Shown in pieces: positions 27,854-36,073 of a DNA stretch of 64,000 nt. The notes below the pieces were generated by a model that had not been told where the DNA came from, ran no database searches, and saw nothing but the letters and a program-made list of their open reading frames with translations. The position numbers and the translations under genes are program-made. The DNA is from Variovorax sp. DXTD-1 (GTDB lineage: Bacteria > Pseudomonadota > Gammaproteobacteria > Burkholderiales > Burkholderiaceae_C): the NCBI RefSeq assembly GCF_003984625.1, contig NZ_RWKH01000021.1:1-64000 (forward strand), written 5' to 3'. The number at the start of each line of letters is the position of its first letter. The first letter of the stretch is position 1.

Positions 27854-28810
27854 TTGGCTTCACTAGCACCCGCTTCTTTCGGCGCCGCCCTTGCGGCCGC
27901 GCACGACGCCTCGGGTGCACAGCATTATCCGCAGGGCACGCTGTACGTCGTGGCCACGCCCATCGGCAACCTGGCCGACATCACGCTGCGCGCGCTGCAT
28001 GTGCTGCAACTCGTCGACGTCATCGCCTGCGAAGACACGCGCCATACGCAAAGCCTGCTGCGCGCCTACGGCATCGACCGGCCGAATGCCCGGCTGCTGG
28101 CCGTGCACCAGCACAACGAGGCCGAGGCCGCGCAGGCCGTCGTCGCGCGGCTCGCACAGGGTGAGCGCATCGCCTACGTGAGCGACGCCGGCACGCCCGG
28201 CGTGAGCGACCCCGGCGCGCGGCTGGTCGCAGCCGTGCGCGGCGCCGGCCAGCGCGTGCTGCCGCTGCCGGGCGCCAGCAGCGTGACCACGCTGATCGGC
28301 GCGGCCGGGCTGGTGGCCGACGGCGGCGACGGCAACGCCAGCAGCGCCTTCGTGTTCGCCGGCTTCCTGCCGACGAAGGCGGGCGAGCGCGACACCGCCG
28401 TGCAGGCGCTCGCGCAAGAGCCGCGCGCCGTGGTGCTGCTGGAGGCGCCGCACCGCATCGAAGCCCTGGCCCGCGCGCTCGCCGCGCTCGGCGAGCGCCG
28501 CATCACCGTGGGACGTGAGCTCACCAAGCAATTCGAAGAGATCGCGACCGTGCCGGCCAGCGCCCTGCCCGACTGGTTCGCGGCCGACCGCGACCGCACG
28601 CGCGGCGAATTCGCGCTGGTGCTGCATCCCGTAGCCGTTGCGGCCGACGACGGCGCCGAGGGGGAGCGCGTGCTGCGGCTCCTGCTGGCCGAGCTGCCGG
28701 TGAAAACCGCCGTGCGCCTGGCGGCCGAGATCAGCGGCGCGCCGCGCAATGCGCTGTACGAAACGGCGCTGCGCATTCGCAACGATGCCGGTTCAGCGGA
28801 CGACGAATAA
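27854..28810 (+). CDS. rsmI: 16S rRNA (cytidine(1402)-2'-O)-methyltransferase RsmI
   Basis: A SAM-dependent tetrapyrrole-methylase-fold enzyme that 2'-O-methylates C1402 of 16S rRNA. Motifs: GTLYVVATPIGNLADI, DVIACEDTRHT, SDAGTPGVSDPG and FAGFLP. The start is a TTG at 27854 with GGAGA eight bases before; no suitable ATG exists in that frame near the family N-terminus. The product has 318 residues. It is divergent from yraN and convergent with the GST gene, whose stop lies two bases away. Confidence 0.92.
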   Translation: MASLAPASFGAALAAAHDASGAQHYPQGTLYVVATPIGNLADITLRALHVLQLVDVIACEDTRHTQSLLRAYGIDRPNARLLAVHQHNEAEAAQAVVARLAQGERIAYVSDAGTPGVSDPGARLVAAVRGAGQRVLPLPGASSVTTLIGAAGLVADGGDGNASSAFVFAGFLPTKAGERDTAVQALAQEPRAVVLLEAPHRIEALARALAALGERRITVGRELTKQFEEIATVPASALPDWFAADRDRTRGEFALVLHPVAVAADDGAEGERVLRLLLAELPVKTAVRLAAEISGAPRNALYETALRIRNDAGSADDE

Positions 28811-28812
28811 GC

Positions 28813-29541
28813 TCAGCCGTCCAGCTCCGCATAGCGCCTGAAGATCCCGTCTTCATTGAACGCGATGCGGCGCGGGCTTTTCAGGTAGTCGTGCACACGC
28901 TCCCGGCGCTTGACGTTGTCGTGCAATTTCTCGACCTCCGGCGTGGCGGCCAAGGCCCGCGCGGTGGCCTTCGGAAATGCATAGTGCAGGCCATCCACCA
29001 ACTGGAAGAGCGACAGGTCGGCATAGGTCAGCACATCGCCGACCAGGTGCGAAGACCCCGCGGGGTTGCGCTGCAGCACCCGCTCGAACCAGTTCAGGAA
29101 CTTTGGAATGCGCTCTTCGCGGAAGGCCCGCGCGCGCTGCATGGCCGCGTCGCGCTGGTCTTCGTAGTAGGCGCCGGTCGAAATCGGGTGGTGCGTGTCG
29201 TGCGCCTCGGCCACCACGTCGGCAATGGTGAGCTGCAGCTGGTGCGTCCACAGCCCGTCGGACTCGCCGACGCCCGCCAGGCCGAGCCTCGGCCCGAGGT
29301 ACAGCAGGATGGCCGCGGTTTGCCCGACGACGACGTCGCCGTCGATCAGGAACGGCGGCGCGAAGGAGGGGCGGACGATCTCCGGACCGTCGAGCCGCTC
29401 GCCCAGCGCGGACTCGCCGCCGCCCTTTTTCTCGGGCAGCCGCGCCACGTCGACATAGTCCGCCCCGGCCGCCTCGAGCGCGAGCCGCACGAATTCGCCT
29501 CGGCCCTGAATGGTGGACCAGTAATGAAGTTGGTACGTCAT
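28813..29541 (-). CDS. Glutathione S-transferase family protein
   Basis: A 242-residue protein with an N-terminal thioredoxin-like GST domain (YQLHYWSTIQGRGEFVRLAL, VGQTAAILLYLG) and an all-helical C-terminal domain (LTYADLSLFQLVDGLHYAFP). The Tyr/Ser region and the QGRGE phrase resemble sigma-like bacterial GSTs. Substrate unknown; probably detoxification in the cytosol. It runs towards rsmI. Confidence 0.85.
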   Translation of the reverse strand: MTYQLHYWSTIQGRGEFVRLALEAAGADYVDVARLPEKKGGGESALGERLDGPEIVRPSFAPPFLIDGDVVVGQTAAILLYLGPRLGLAGVGESDGLWTHQLQLTIADVVAEAHDTHHPISTGAYYEDQRDAAMQRARAFREERIPKFLNWFERVLQRNPAGSSHLVGDVLTYADLSLFQLVDGLHYAFPKATARALAATPEVEKLHDNVKRRERVHDYLKSPRRIAFNEDGIFRRYAELDG

Positions 29542-29585
29542 GCGGCCATGGTGTCAGGGTCTGCGCGGCCCTGCAACCGGCCGGT

Positions 29586-30218
29586 TCAGAGCCCCTCGGC
29601 GAGCTCGATGGCTCTGCGCTTTGCCTCGGCCCGGGCGCTGGCGTCGACATCCGGCCCCATCAGCGTCTTTTCGACGACGACCGAGCGCACCTCGCGCACG
29701 CCGATGAACCGCAGCCACGTCTCGATGTAGGGCAGCTGAAAGTCGAGCGCGTGCGCGGAGCCGTCTTTGCCCAGCGGGTAGTCGAGCCCCCGCGCGCAGA
29801 CCACCGTCGCCATGCGGGTCTGGAGCATGCCCGAGAGGCCCGATGCGTCGAAGCGGAACAGCACGTCCTTGTGCGACACCACGTCGATCAGGTGTTTCAG
29901 CTTGTAGGGAATGCCGAAGTTCCAGAGCGGCATTGCAAGCACGATGTGGTCCGCGGCGTGGAAGGGCGCGGCAATGCGCCGCACTTCGTCCCACGCCGTT
30001 TGCTGCGCAGCGGTGAGCGGCACGCCGTTGATGCCGGCGTACTTGGCGTCGAGCATGTCCTGCGACAGCTCCGGAAGCTCCATCGTCCATGGGTTGAGGG
30101 TGGTGACGCGGCAGCCCGGGTGGACGCGCGTCACCTCGTCGATGAATGCCCCGGCGACCTCGATGCTGGCGGAGCGCGCAGCCCTCGGCGACGTCTCGAT
30201 GTACAGAAGTTCTTTCAT
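29586..30218 (-). CDS. azoR: FMN-dependent NADH:quinone reductase / azoreductase
   Basis: A 210-residue flavodoxin-fold enzyme reducing quinones and azo compounds with NADH. Motifs include ETSPRAARSASI at the FMN phosphate site, MPLWNFGIPYKLKHLID for FMN ring binding, and GLDYPLGKDGSAHALDFQLP. Length matches E. coli AzoR. It is divergent from a LysR regulator, a very common pairing, so induction by electrophiles or quinones through that regulator is likely. Confidence 0.9.
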   Translation of the reverse strand: MKELLYIETSPRAARSASIEVAGAFIDEVTRVHPGCRVTTLNPWTMELPELSQDMLDAKYAGINGVPLTAAQQTAWDEVRRIAAPFHAADHIVLAMPLWNFGIPYKLKHLIDVVSHKDVLFRFDASGLSGMLQTRMATVVCARGLDYPLGKDGSAHALDFQLPYIETWLRFIGVREVRSVVVEKTLMGPDVDASARAEAKRRAIELAEGL

Positions 30219-30309
30219 GGCATGCGTGAGGTGAATGGTTCAGGAAAGCCGAGGCTAGGCATCGCACGCAATGCACACAAGCAACATAATTTGCACCGAT
30301 TCAGAACCA

Positions 30310-31212
30310 ATGGCACTGAAACCCATGCTCGACTCCCAACAGCTGCGCGCCTTCGTCTCGGTGGCCGAACACGCCAGCGTGACCCGCGCGGCCGAGGCCA
30401 TGCACCTGACCCAATCGGCCGTGAGTGCGCAGATTCGGCGGCTTGAAGAGCAGCTGGGCTGCCGCGTCTTCGACCGCACCACCCGATCGCTGCAGCTCAC
30501 AGCCCAGGGCAGCGTGCTGCTGAGCTATGCCAGGAGCATCCTCAAGCTGCAGCAGCAGGCGGTCTCCAGGCTTGCGGCGCCCCGCCATGCGCCGGCCACG
30601 CTGCGCCTCGGATGCTCGGAAGGGTTCCCCAGCGAATGGCTGTTCGCCGCACTCGCGGGTTTTCGCCAGCGCAGGCCGGAGGTGCATGTGGAAATCACCT
30701 GCGGCATCAGCACGGTGCTGGCCAGGCAGGTTCGGCAGCGCTCGCTGGACCTGATGGTCGGCACGGTCTGCGATGCCGGGAGCGACACCGAAACGCTCTG
30801 GATGGAGCCGCTGGTATGGGCCTTTTCGGAAAGGGCGCTGCTCGACCCCGACGCGCCCGCCCCGCTCGCGTTTTTGTCGGAGCCCTGTCCGTTCCGCGAA
30901 GCCGCGCTCGCCTCGCTGGCCGGCCACGGAACGACGAGCTGGCAGATCGTGCTCACCGCACAGGGCTCGGGCCCCCTGGTGGCCGCCGCGGCCGCCGGCC
31001 TGGCCATTACCGTGCTGACGCCGTCGGGCATGCCGCCCCTGCTGCGCTCCATTGCGCCCGGCGGCTTTCTGCCGCCGCTGCCGCCCGCGCGCTTCGTGAT
31101 CCAGCAGGCCGAAGGCAGCGCGGCGCCGGAGCCGCTGGCGGCGCTGGTCGACGCGGTGCGCGAGGCCTGCTTCCGCTGGCGCGGGGCGCATGCGAGAACG
31201 CTCGACGCGTAG
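30310..31212 (+). CDS. LysR family transcriptional regulator
   Basis: About 300 residues. The N-terminal winged helix-turn-helix is LRAFVSVAEHASVTRAAEAM then LTQSAVSAQIRRLEEQLG, followed by a periplasmic-binding-like effector domain. Starts at 30310 and 30325 are both possible, without a clear ribosome binding site. It is divergent from azoR. The intergenic region has GCAT-N8-ATGC at 30259-30274, a possible LysR operator. Predicted regulator of azoR and of itself. Confidence 0.85.
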   Translation: MALKPMLDSQQLRAFVSVAEHASVTRAAEAMHLTQSAVSAQIRRLEEQLGCRVFDRTTRSLQLTAQGSVLLSYARSILKLQQQAVSRLAAPRHAPATLRLGCSEGFPSEWLFAALAGFRQRRPEVHVEITCGISTVLARQVRQRSLDLMVGTVCDAGSDTETLWMEPLVWAFSERALLDPDAPAPLAFLSEPCPFREAALASLAGHGTTSWQIVLTAQGSGPLVAAAAAGLAITVLTPSGMPPLLRSIAPGGFLPPLPPARFVIQQAEGSAAPEPLAALVDAVREACFRWRGAHARTLDA

Positions 31213-31237
31213 CGTCGGCACCCTCGGCGGCGGCTGG

Positions 31238-32236
31238 TTATTCGGCGGTGATTCCCGCCTTGCGCACCACGTCGCCGAACTTCACGAGGCGCTCGGACAT
31301 CATCTTCTCGAAGGCGGCGGGCGTCATTTCCTCGGGCACGATCACGCCGCGGTCCTTCAGGCTGGCCTGCATGGCCGGCGACGTGGCCACCTGGCGCACG
31401 GCCTTGTACAGCGTCTGCACGATGGCGTCGGGCGTGCCGCCCGGAGCGGCCAACCCGGTCCACGAGGTGAGATTGAGCTGGGGATAGCCCACCTCGGCCA
31501 TGGTGGGCACGTCGGGCAGCTGCGGCAGGCGCTGGTCGGCCGCCACGGCGAGCGCGCGCACCCTGCCCGCCTGGATGTGCGGCAGCATGATGACCAGGTT
31601 GTCGAGAATGAACTGCACCTCGTTGGCCAGCACCGCCGTGATCAGCGGCGTGCCGCCGCGGTAGGGAATGTGGGTGGTGAACACGCCCGTGGCCGCCTTG
31701 AGCATCTCGACGTTGAGCTGGCCCATGCTGCCCACGCCGCCGCTGCCGTAGTTGAGCTTGCCGGGGTTCTTCTTCGCGTAGTCGATGAACTCCTTGAAGG
31801 TCTTGATGGGCAGGCTCGAATGCACCACCAGCGCATTGGGCTGCCGGCCCAGGATGGCGATGTTCTCGAAATCCTTGATGGGGTCGTAGCCCACCTTGGG
31901 CTGCGTGAGCGGGTTGGCCAGGTGGCTGCTCTGCGACGACACCACCAGCGTGTAGCCGTCGGGCTTGCTGCGCGCCACCATCTGCGACGCCACCGAGCCG
32001 CCCGCGCCCGCGCGGTTCTCCACCACGATGGGCACGCCCAGCGCGCTGGACAGCGGCTCCGAATACTGGCGCGCCATGATGTCCACCGACCCGCCCGGAG
32101 GGAACGGCACCACGAGCGTGATGGGTCGCGAGGGGTATTTGTCGTCGGCGCGCGCAGCCAGCGGGGCCAGGCCCGCCAGGCCAAGCCCCAGGCCGGCGTT
32201 GAGGATGTGGCGGCGGGTGGGTTGTGTGGAATGCAT
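31238..32236 (-). CDS. TTT-type (Bug family) extracytoplasmic solute receptor
   Basis: A 332-residue periplasmic binding protein of the tripartite tricarboxylate transporter family, expanded in Burkholderiales. The signal peptide has a twin-arginine-like TRRHIL start and ends ARA. The mature start (YPSRPITLVVPFPPGGSVDI) and VENRAGAGG are family signatures. No TctA/TctB membrane genes lie nearby, as is usual for orphan Bug receptors. It is 20 bases downstream of the M20 peptidase gene and probably in one operon with it, so its ligand may be a substrate or product of that peptidase. Confidence 0.9.
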   Translation of the reverse strand: MHSTQPTRRHILNAGLGLGLAGLAPLAARADDKYPSRPITLVVPFPPGGSVDIMARQYSEPLSSALGVPIVVENRAGAGGSVASQMVARSKPDGYTLVVSSQSSHLANPLTQPKVGYDPIKDFENIAILGRQPNALVVHSSLPIKTFKEFIDYAKKNPGKLNYGSGGVGSMGQLNVEMLKAATGVFTTHIPYRGGTPLITAVLANEVQFILDNLVIMLPHIQAGRVRALAVAADQRLPQLPDVPTMAEVGYPQLNLTSWTGLAAPGGTPDAIVQTLYKAVRQVATSPAMQASLKDRGVIVPEEMTPAAFEKMMSERLVKFGDVVRKAGITAE

Positions 32237-32256
32237 GGGGATAAGCTCTCGGAAAG

Positions 32257-33426
32257 TCAGGGGTGGTCGAGGATGGCCAGGGCCACGGCCTGGGCGCGCG
32301 GCACGAAGGTGGCGAGCTCGCAATATTCGCGCTCGGTGTGGGCGTGTCCGCCCACGGGGCCGGTGCCGCACAGCGTGGGCGCGCCCACCGAGGCGGTGAG
32401 GCCGCTGTCGGCCGCGCCGCCGGTGAACTCGCCCTGCACCTCGAAGCCCAGCGCCCTGGCGCCGCGCTGGTAGAGCGCCATCAGATCGTCGGGCGTGGGC
32501 CTCATGGGCATGGTGCGGCGCGCATCCGTCACGCGCCCTTTGGTGCGCGGCACCGATTCTTCCTCGACGATGGCGCGCACCTTCGCAAGCAGCTCGTCCG
32601 GGTCGGTTTCCGACGTGAAGCGCATGTCCAGCTCCGCCTTGGCGTGCGGCGCCACCATGTTGGGCACGATGCCGCCGTGCACCACGCCCACGTTGGCGGT
32701 AACGCCCGTGGCCGGATCGGTCAGCGCATGCAGCGCGATGGTCTTGCGGGCCAGCGCCTCGATGGCGCTGGCGCCGGCCGCGTGGTTGATGCCCGCATGG
32801 GCGGCGACGCCTTCGACCTCGAACTCCACCACCATCGAACCCTTGCGGCTGGTGACGAGGTTGCCGCTGACGCGGCCCGGTTCGGCATTGAGCACCGCCC
32901 GCGCACCGCGCGCCTTGGCCATGATGCGGTCGCGCGTGGCGGGCGAGCCGATTTCCTCGTCGCACGAGAAGAACAGCTGCAGCGGCGCCTTCAGCCCACC
33001 GCAGCGCGCGAAGGCCTCGGCCACGAACACGTTCATCACCAGGCCCGACTTCATGTCGGCCACGCCGGGACCGTAGGCGCGCCCGTCCTGCACGCGGAAG
33101 GGCCGGCGCGCCGCGGTGCCCGCCGGGTACACGGTGTCCATGTGCCCCATGAGCAGGATGGGCGCGCCCTCGGCGGGCCCGGGCACCTGGGCGTGCAGCA
33201 GCACGCCATAGCCCGGCACGGACTCGAACTGCACGGCCACCCCCGCGGCCTCCAGGTGCTCGCGCAGCGCCGTGGCCACCGCGATCACGCCCGCTTCGTT
33301 GCGGCTGCCGCTGTCAATGTCGACCACTTTCTGCAACAGGTCTTGCATGGCCTGCCCCTGGTCGGCCAACCAGTCCAGTATGCGCGCCCGCACCTGCGAG
33401 CGGCTCTCTTCAAGGGTATCCTGCAT
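32257..33426 (-). CDS. M20 family metallopeptidase (glutamate carboxypeptidase-like)
   Basis: A 389-residue zinc peptidase similar to carboxypeptidase G2. Metal ligands and catalytic residues are visible in MGHMDTVYP, GVADMKSG, DEEIGS and NAEPGR, with a C-terminal His in GPVGGHAH. There is no signal peptide, so it should act in the cytoplasm on N-acyl amino acids or glutamyl conjugates. It is followed by the Bug receptor gene and divergent from an RpiR regulator, suggesting a small peptide or conjugate uptake and catabolism unit. Confidence 0.88.
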   Translation of the reverse strand: MQDTLEESRSQVRARILDWLADQGQAMQDLLQKVVDIDSGSRNEAGVIAVATALREHLEAAGVAVQFESVPGYGVLLHAQVPGPAEGAPILLMGHMDTVYPAGTAARRPFRVQDGRAYGPGVADMKSGLVMNVFVAEAFARCGGLKAPLQLFFSCDEEIGSPATRDRIMAKARGARAVLNAEPGRVSGNLVTSRKGSMVVEFEVEGVAAHAGINHAAGASAIEALARKTIALHALTDPATGVTANVGVVHGGIVPNMVAPHAKAELDMRFTSETDPDELLAKVRAIVEEESVPRTKGRVTDARRTMPMRPTPDDLMALYQRGARALGFEVQGEFTGGAADSGLTASVGAPTLCGTGPVGGHAHTEREYCELATFVPRAQAVALAILDHP

Positions 33427-33509
33427 CTTCGTCCTTCGATGAACCCCGCGGCGGCGGGGTGAAATTTGGGCCGCAGTGTTGCACGCGTTGTCGGTGTTTG
33501 CAATGCTTT

Positions 33510-33534
33510 TTTCATAAATGAGACATCAATGAAA
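33510..33534. promoter_or_regulatory. Possible RpiR operator between divergent genes
   Basis: TTTCAT (33510-33515) and ATGAAA (33529-33534) form an inverted repeat overlapping the start codon of the RpiR-type gene, in an AT-rich intergenic region shared with the peptidase promoter. An autoregulatory site is plausible but untested. Confidence 0.3.
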
Positions 33535-34467
33535 TCATCATTGCAAGAATCGGCCGGCCTGCTCACCGAGCGCCTGACCCGCCAGGGCGGCGAACTGACC
33601 GCCAGCGAACGCGCCCTGGCCGAGGCCCTGGGGCGCGACTATCCGCACGCGCTGCTCGAATCCGCCACCGCACTGGCCGCGCACAACGGCACCAGCGCCT
33701 CCACCGTGGTGCGCCTGTTCGCCAAGCTGGGCTACGCCAGCTATGCCGAGGCGCAGCGCGAAGCGCGCGCGGAAGTGACCGCCATGCTGCAGACGGCCGG
33801 CCAGCGCGCCCCCGTGACCATCGGCACGCAGCGCAGCCTGCAGCAGTGCGTGGACGACGCCCTGCTGCACGACCAGCACAACATTGCCGCCACGCGTGAC
33901 GGCCTGGACATGGCGGCGTTCGAGGCCATGGCCACGCGCATTGCCAAGGGCAAGGGCCGCCTCTTCGTGCTGGCGCAGATCAACAGCGCCCCCGTGGCCG
34001 CTTGGCTGGCGCTGCACCTCAACATGTGCCGCCCCGGCGTGCACGAGCTGGGCGCGGGCGCGGTGACCGCCACCGACCAGTTGCTGTGGATACAGCCCGA
34101 CGACGCCCTGCTCGCCTTCAGCATCCGGCGCTACGCCAGCGGGCCGGTGAAAGTGGCGCAGCGCTTTCGCGAAGCCGGCGCGCAAGTGCTGGCCATTACC
34201 GACAGCCCCGCCGCGCCGCTGGCCAAGCTGGCCCACCAGCGGGTGCAGGTGCGCACGTCGAACGCATCGCCGTTCGACTCTTACACCGCGGCCTTCTTCG
34301 TCTGCAACGCGCTGGTGTCGGCCGTGGCGCAACTGCGGCATGAGGCCGTGCCGCAGGTGCTGGCGCGGCGCGACCAGCTGTGGAAGGACGTGGAGGAGGC
34401 GCAGCTGATCGTGGATGAGGCGCCTGTGCGGGTGGGGTTGGGGCGGCGCAAGGCGGGCAAGAAATAG
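33529..34467 (+). CDS. MurR/RpiR family transcriptional regulator
   Basis: A 312-residue regulator with an N-terminal RpiR helix-turn-helix domain (residues about 1-80; ASERALAEALGRDYP, then NGTSASTVVRLFAKLGYASY) and a C-terminal SIS domain (about 120-290; LAFSIRRYASGPVKVAQRF, VLAITDSPAAPLAKLA) that should bind a phosphosugar or related ligand. It is divergent from the M20 peptidase/Bug receptor pair and is their likely regulator. Confidence 0.87.
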   Translation: MKSSLQESAGLLTERLTRQGGELTASERALAEALGRDYPHALLESATALAAHNGTSASTVVRLFAKLGYASYAEAQREARAEVTAMLQTAGQRAPVTIGTQRSLQQCVDDALLHDQHNIAATRDGLDMAAFEAMATRIAKGKGRLFVLAQINSAPVAAWLALHLNMCRPGVHELGAGAVTATDQLLWIQPDDALLAFSIRRYASGPVKVAQRFREAGAQVLAITDSPAAPLAKLAHQRVQVRTSNASPFDSYTAAFFVCNALVSAVAQLRHEAVPQVLARRDQLWKDVEEAQLIVDEAPVRVGLGRRKAGKK

Positions 34468-34507
34468 GCAAGGAAGGGGAGAGTCGCCCGGCTGCGCCGC
34501 GGACAAA

Positions 34508-35230
34508 CTAACGACTCGGGTTTCGATCATCCTGCGCGCGAATCCGCTCACCGCGCTCAACGCCTACGTGGTGAATGCTGGCCAACTCGCAGCGCCGCCA
34601 CAAATTCACGCCCTCCAACGCACTGGTGATGTCGATCTCCGCGAGCCCAAAGAATCCCAGGACCACCCCTTGCGCGAATGCCAAGATCAGCGGCTCCGCG
34701 TGCTCGGTATTCCTCAAGCTGCCGCGGATCAGTTGTCCGCCAAGCTCCATGAGCTTCAGTGTGTGGGTAGATGCGGTTGCGGTACTTTCCTTCGGCACCC
34801 GCAGACACCAAAGCCTGGAGCCGAGCGTCCACACCGTGTGGCGCTGAACTTCATCGCACCGCGCCTCTTCGATCACCATCTGCCTTGCGCGGATTGCATC
34901 GAAGTTGCGATGGTCCCGGCCGTAGAAGAATTCAGCGAACTCATCGGCTTTCTTCGCGACGGCGCGTTCGTTGCGCACCATCTTCTCTGTGGCCCTGAGG
35001 TCTGACACACGCTCGACAAGGAAACCTAACTCATCGTCTGACATTCGGCGACCGGACGCGCGGCGGTCATACCAGTCCGCTAGTTGGGCCAAGGTCTTGC
35101 ATTCCGTGAAAGCCCTGTCGAAGGGCATATCAGGAGCGAGGCAAGCGAGCCGCTTGGGCTTGCCTTCAATCCGCTTCAGAGCAGCGTCCCTCCGCTCGGG
35201 CCGCGCTCGAGAAAACTTCCTGCACTTCAT
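34508..35230 (-). CDS. Hypothetical protein of the accessory block
   Basis: A 240-residue protein I do not recognise. The N-terminus is very basic (KCRKFSRARPERRD), the middle is charged and helical (SDDELGFLVERVSDLRATEK) and there is no signal peptide or clear membrane segment. Codon use is less biased than in the core genes, fitting acquired DNA. It is divergent from the XRE regulator gene across a 153-base region with four iterons, so the two may share a control region. Confidence 0.5.
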   Translation of the reverse strand: MKCRKFSRARPERRDAALKRIEGKPKRLACLAPDMPFDRAFTECKTLAQLADWYDRRASGRRMSDDELGFLVERVSDLRATEKMVRNERAVAKKADEFAEFFYGRDHRNFDAIRARQMVIEEARCDEVQRHTVWTLGSRLWCLRVPKESTATASTHTLKLMELGGQLIRGSLRNTEHAEPLILAFAQGVVLGFFGLAEIDITSALEGVNLWRRCELASIHHVGVERGERIRAQDDRNPSR

Positions 35231-35270
35231 TTCGAATCCCCCTGCCGCTTATTGGTATCGCGTCGGTCGG

Positions 35271-35299
35271 TTGCCGCCGCGCAGGAAAGATCGTAACTT
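35271..35299 (+). promoter_or_regulatory. Possible promoter of the XRE regulator gene
   Basis: TTGCCG (35271-35276) and TAACTT (35294-35299) are spaced by 17 bases, giving a sigma70-like promoter whose transcription start would fall just before the iterons at 35309. A bound repressor on the iterons would then block transcription. The hexamers are only fair matches. Confidence 0.3.
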
Positions 35300-35308
35300 A
35301 AAAGCTAC

Positions 35309-35363
35309 TTATAGACCGCGCTTTTATGGACCGCCGACTTATGGACCGTGGAGTCTTGGACCT
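35309..35363 (+). repeat. Four 15-bp direct repeats (iterons) upstream of the XRE gene
   Basis: TTATAGACCG (35309), TTATGGACCG (35324), TTATGGACCG (35339) and the weaker TCTTGGACCT (35354) start exactly 15 bases apart. They lie between the divergent hypothetical and XRE genes, ending 20 bases before the XRE start codon. Such phased repeats suit a cooperatively binding regulator, most simply the XRE protein itself. Confidence 0.65.
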
Positions 35364-35383
35364 TCTAGGGCGACCATCGAGAA

Positions 35384-35656
35384 ATGGCCCGAGTACCACC
35401 CCCACCAGAAGAAAGACACCCTGCGCTGGTGGCTTTTGGCCAGGCCGTGCGAATTCGGCGGAAGGCGATGAATTTTTCGCAAGAGTCGTTCGCCGACGAG
35501 TGCGGGATCGACCGTAGCTACATGGGCGGCGTAGAACGCGGCGAACGCAACCTCGCCATGGTGAACATGATGAAAATCATCGACACCCTGGGCGTGCAGC
35601 CCTCAGAGTTCTTCAAGGCGCTGGATAAGCCCGCCAAGAAGAACAAGTCTGCGTAG
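35384..35656 (+). CDS. XRE-family helix-turn-helix regulator
   Basis: A 90-residue single-domain DNA-binding protein. The helix-turn-helix (FGQAVRIRRKAMNFSQESFA, then IDRSYMGGVERGERN and LGVQPSEFF) spans about residues 18-80; the tail is basic. It resembles restriction-modification controller proteins and phage-type repressors. No good ribosome binding site precedes ATG 35384. It lies in the same accessory block as an ImmA/IrrE protease and a restriction-modification system, either of which it might control. Confidence 0.78.
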   Translation: MARVPPPPEERHPALVAFGQAVRIRRKAMNFSQESFADECGIDRSYMGGVERGERNLAMVNMMKIIDTLGVQPSEFFKALDKPAKKNKSA

Positions 35657-36073
35657 CGATCGGTGGTCGGGCTGCTCCAGCTGACTGTTTGCGAGATCAG
35701 TCCTAGGCGGAGATCACAGCCACGCATGCGCCTCGGCCACACGCCTCCGTTGAACCTTCGCGAAGGCTGCTGTGCAGCGTCTGCGGTCTTCGGTCCGATG
35801 GACACGAACGACCGCAATCTGCCGCTCCACCGCCATCCCTGACCACATCTTCCAACGCGCACAACGTGCTTCAATGTCTCGGATCATGCTGGACATGTAC
35901 ATCCAGCAAGCCCTAGGCCAGAGGGCTGCTTATTTGGGCCAGACAGATTCACGGCCATATGCGTCTGGAAAAGGTAGGGAAAATCTACGCCATCCGACAC
36001 AAGCTGGTCAAGGCGTAGGCGCCTCCAGCCAACAAAGGCGGCCGCGTGAAGCGATCGCCACGGCTCGATCTTT
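35657..36073. other. 417-base gap without a convincing gene
   Basis: This lies between the XRE gene and the convergent ImmA/IrrE gene. Overlapping open frames on both strands show no recognisable protein, consistent ribosome binding site or codon bias. It is probably decayed coding sequence or spacer. Confidence 0.5.

Noticed and set aside
34468-34510. Possible left attachment site matching the tRNA-Arg 3' end
   Set aside because: I compared the junction with the tRNA 3' sequence and found no convincing direct repeat, so the block's integration remains only a suggestion.
35229-35245. TTCGAATCCCCC resembling a tRNA T-loop
   Set aside because: The matching T stem and acceptor strand are missing, so no tRNA fold is supported.
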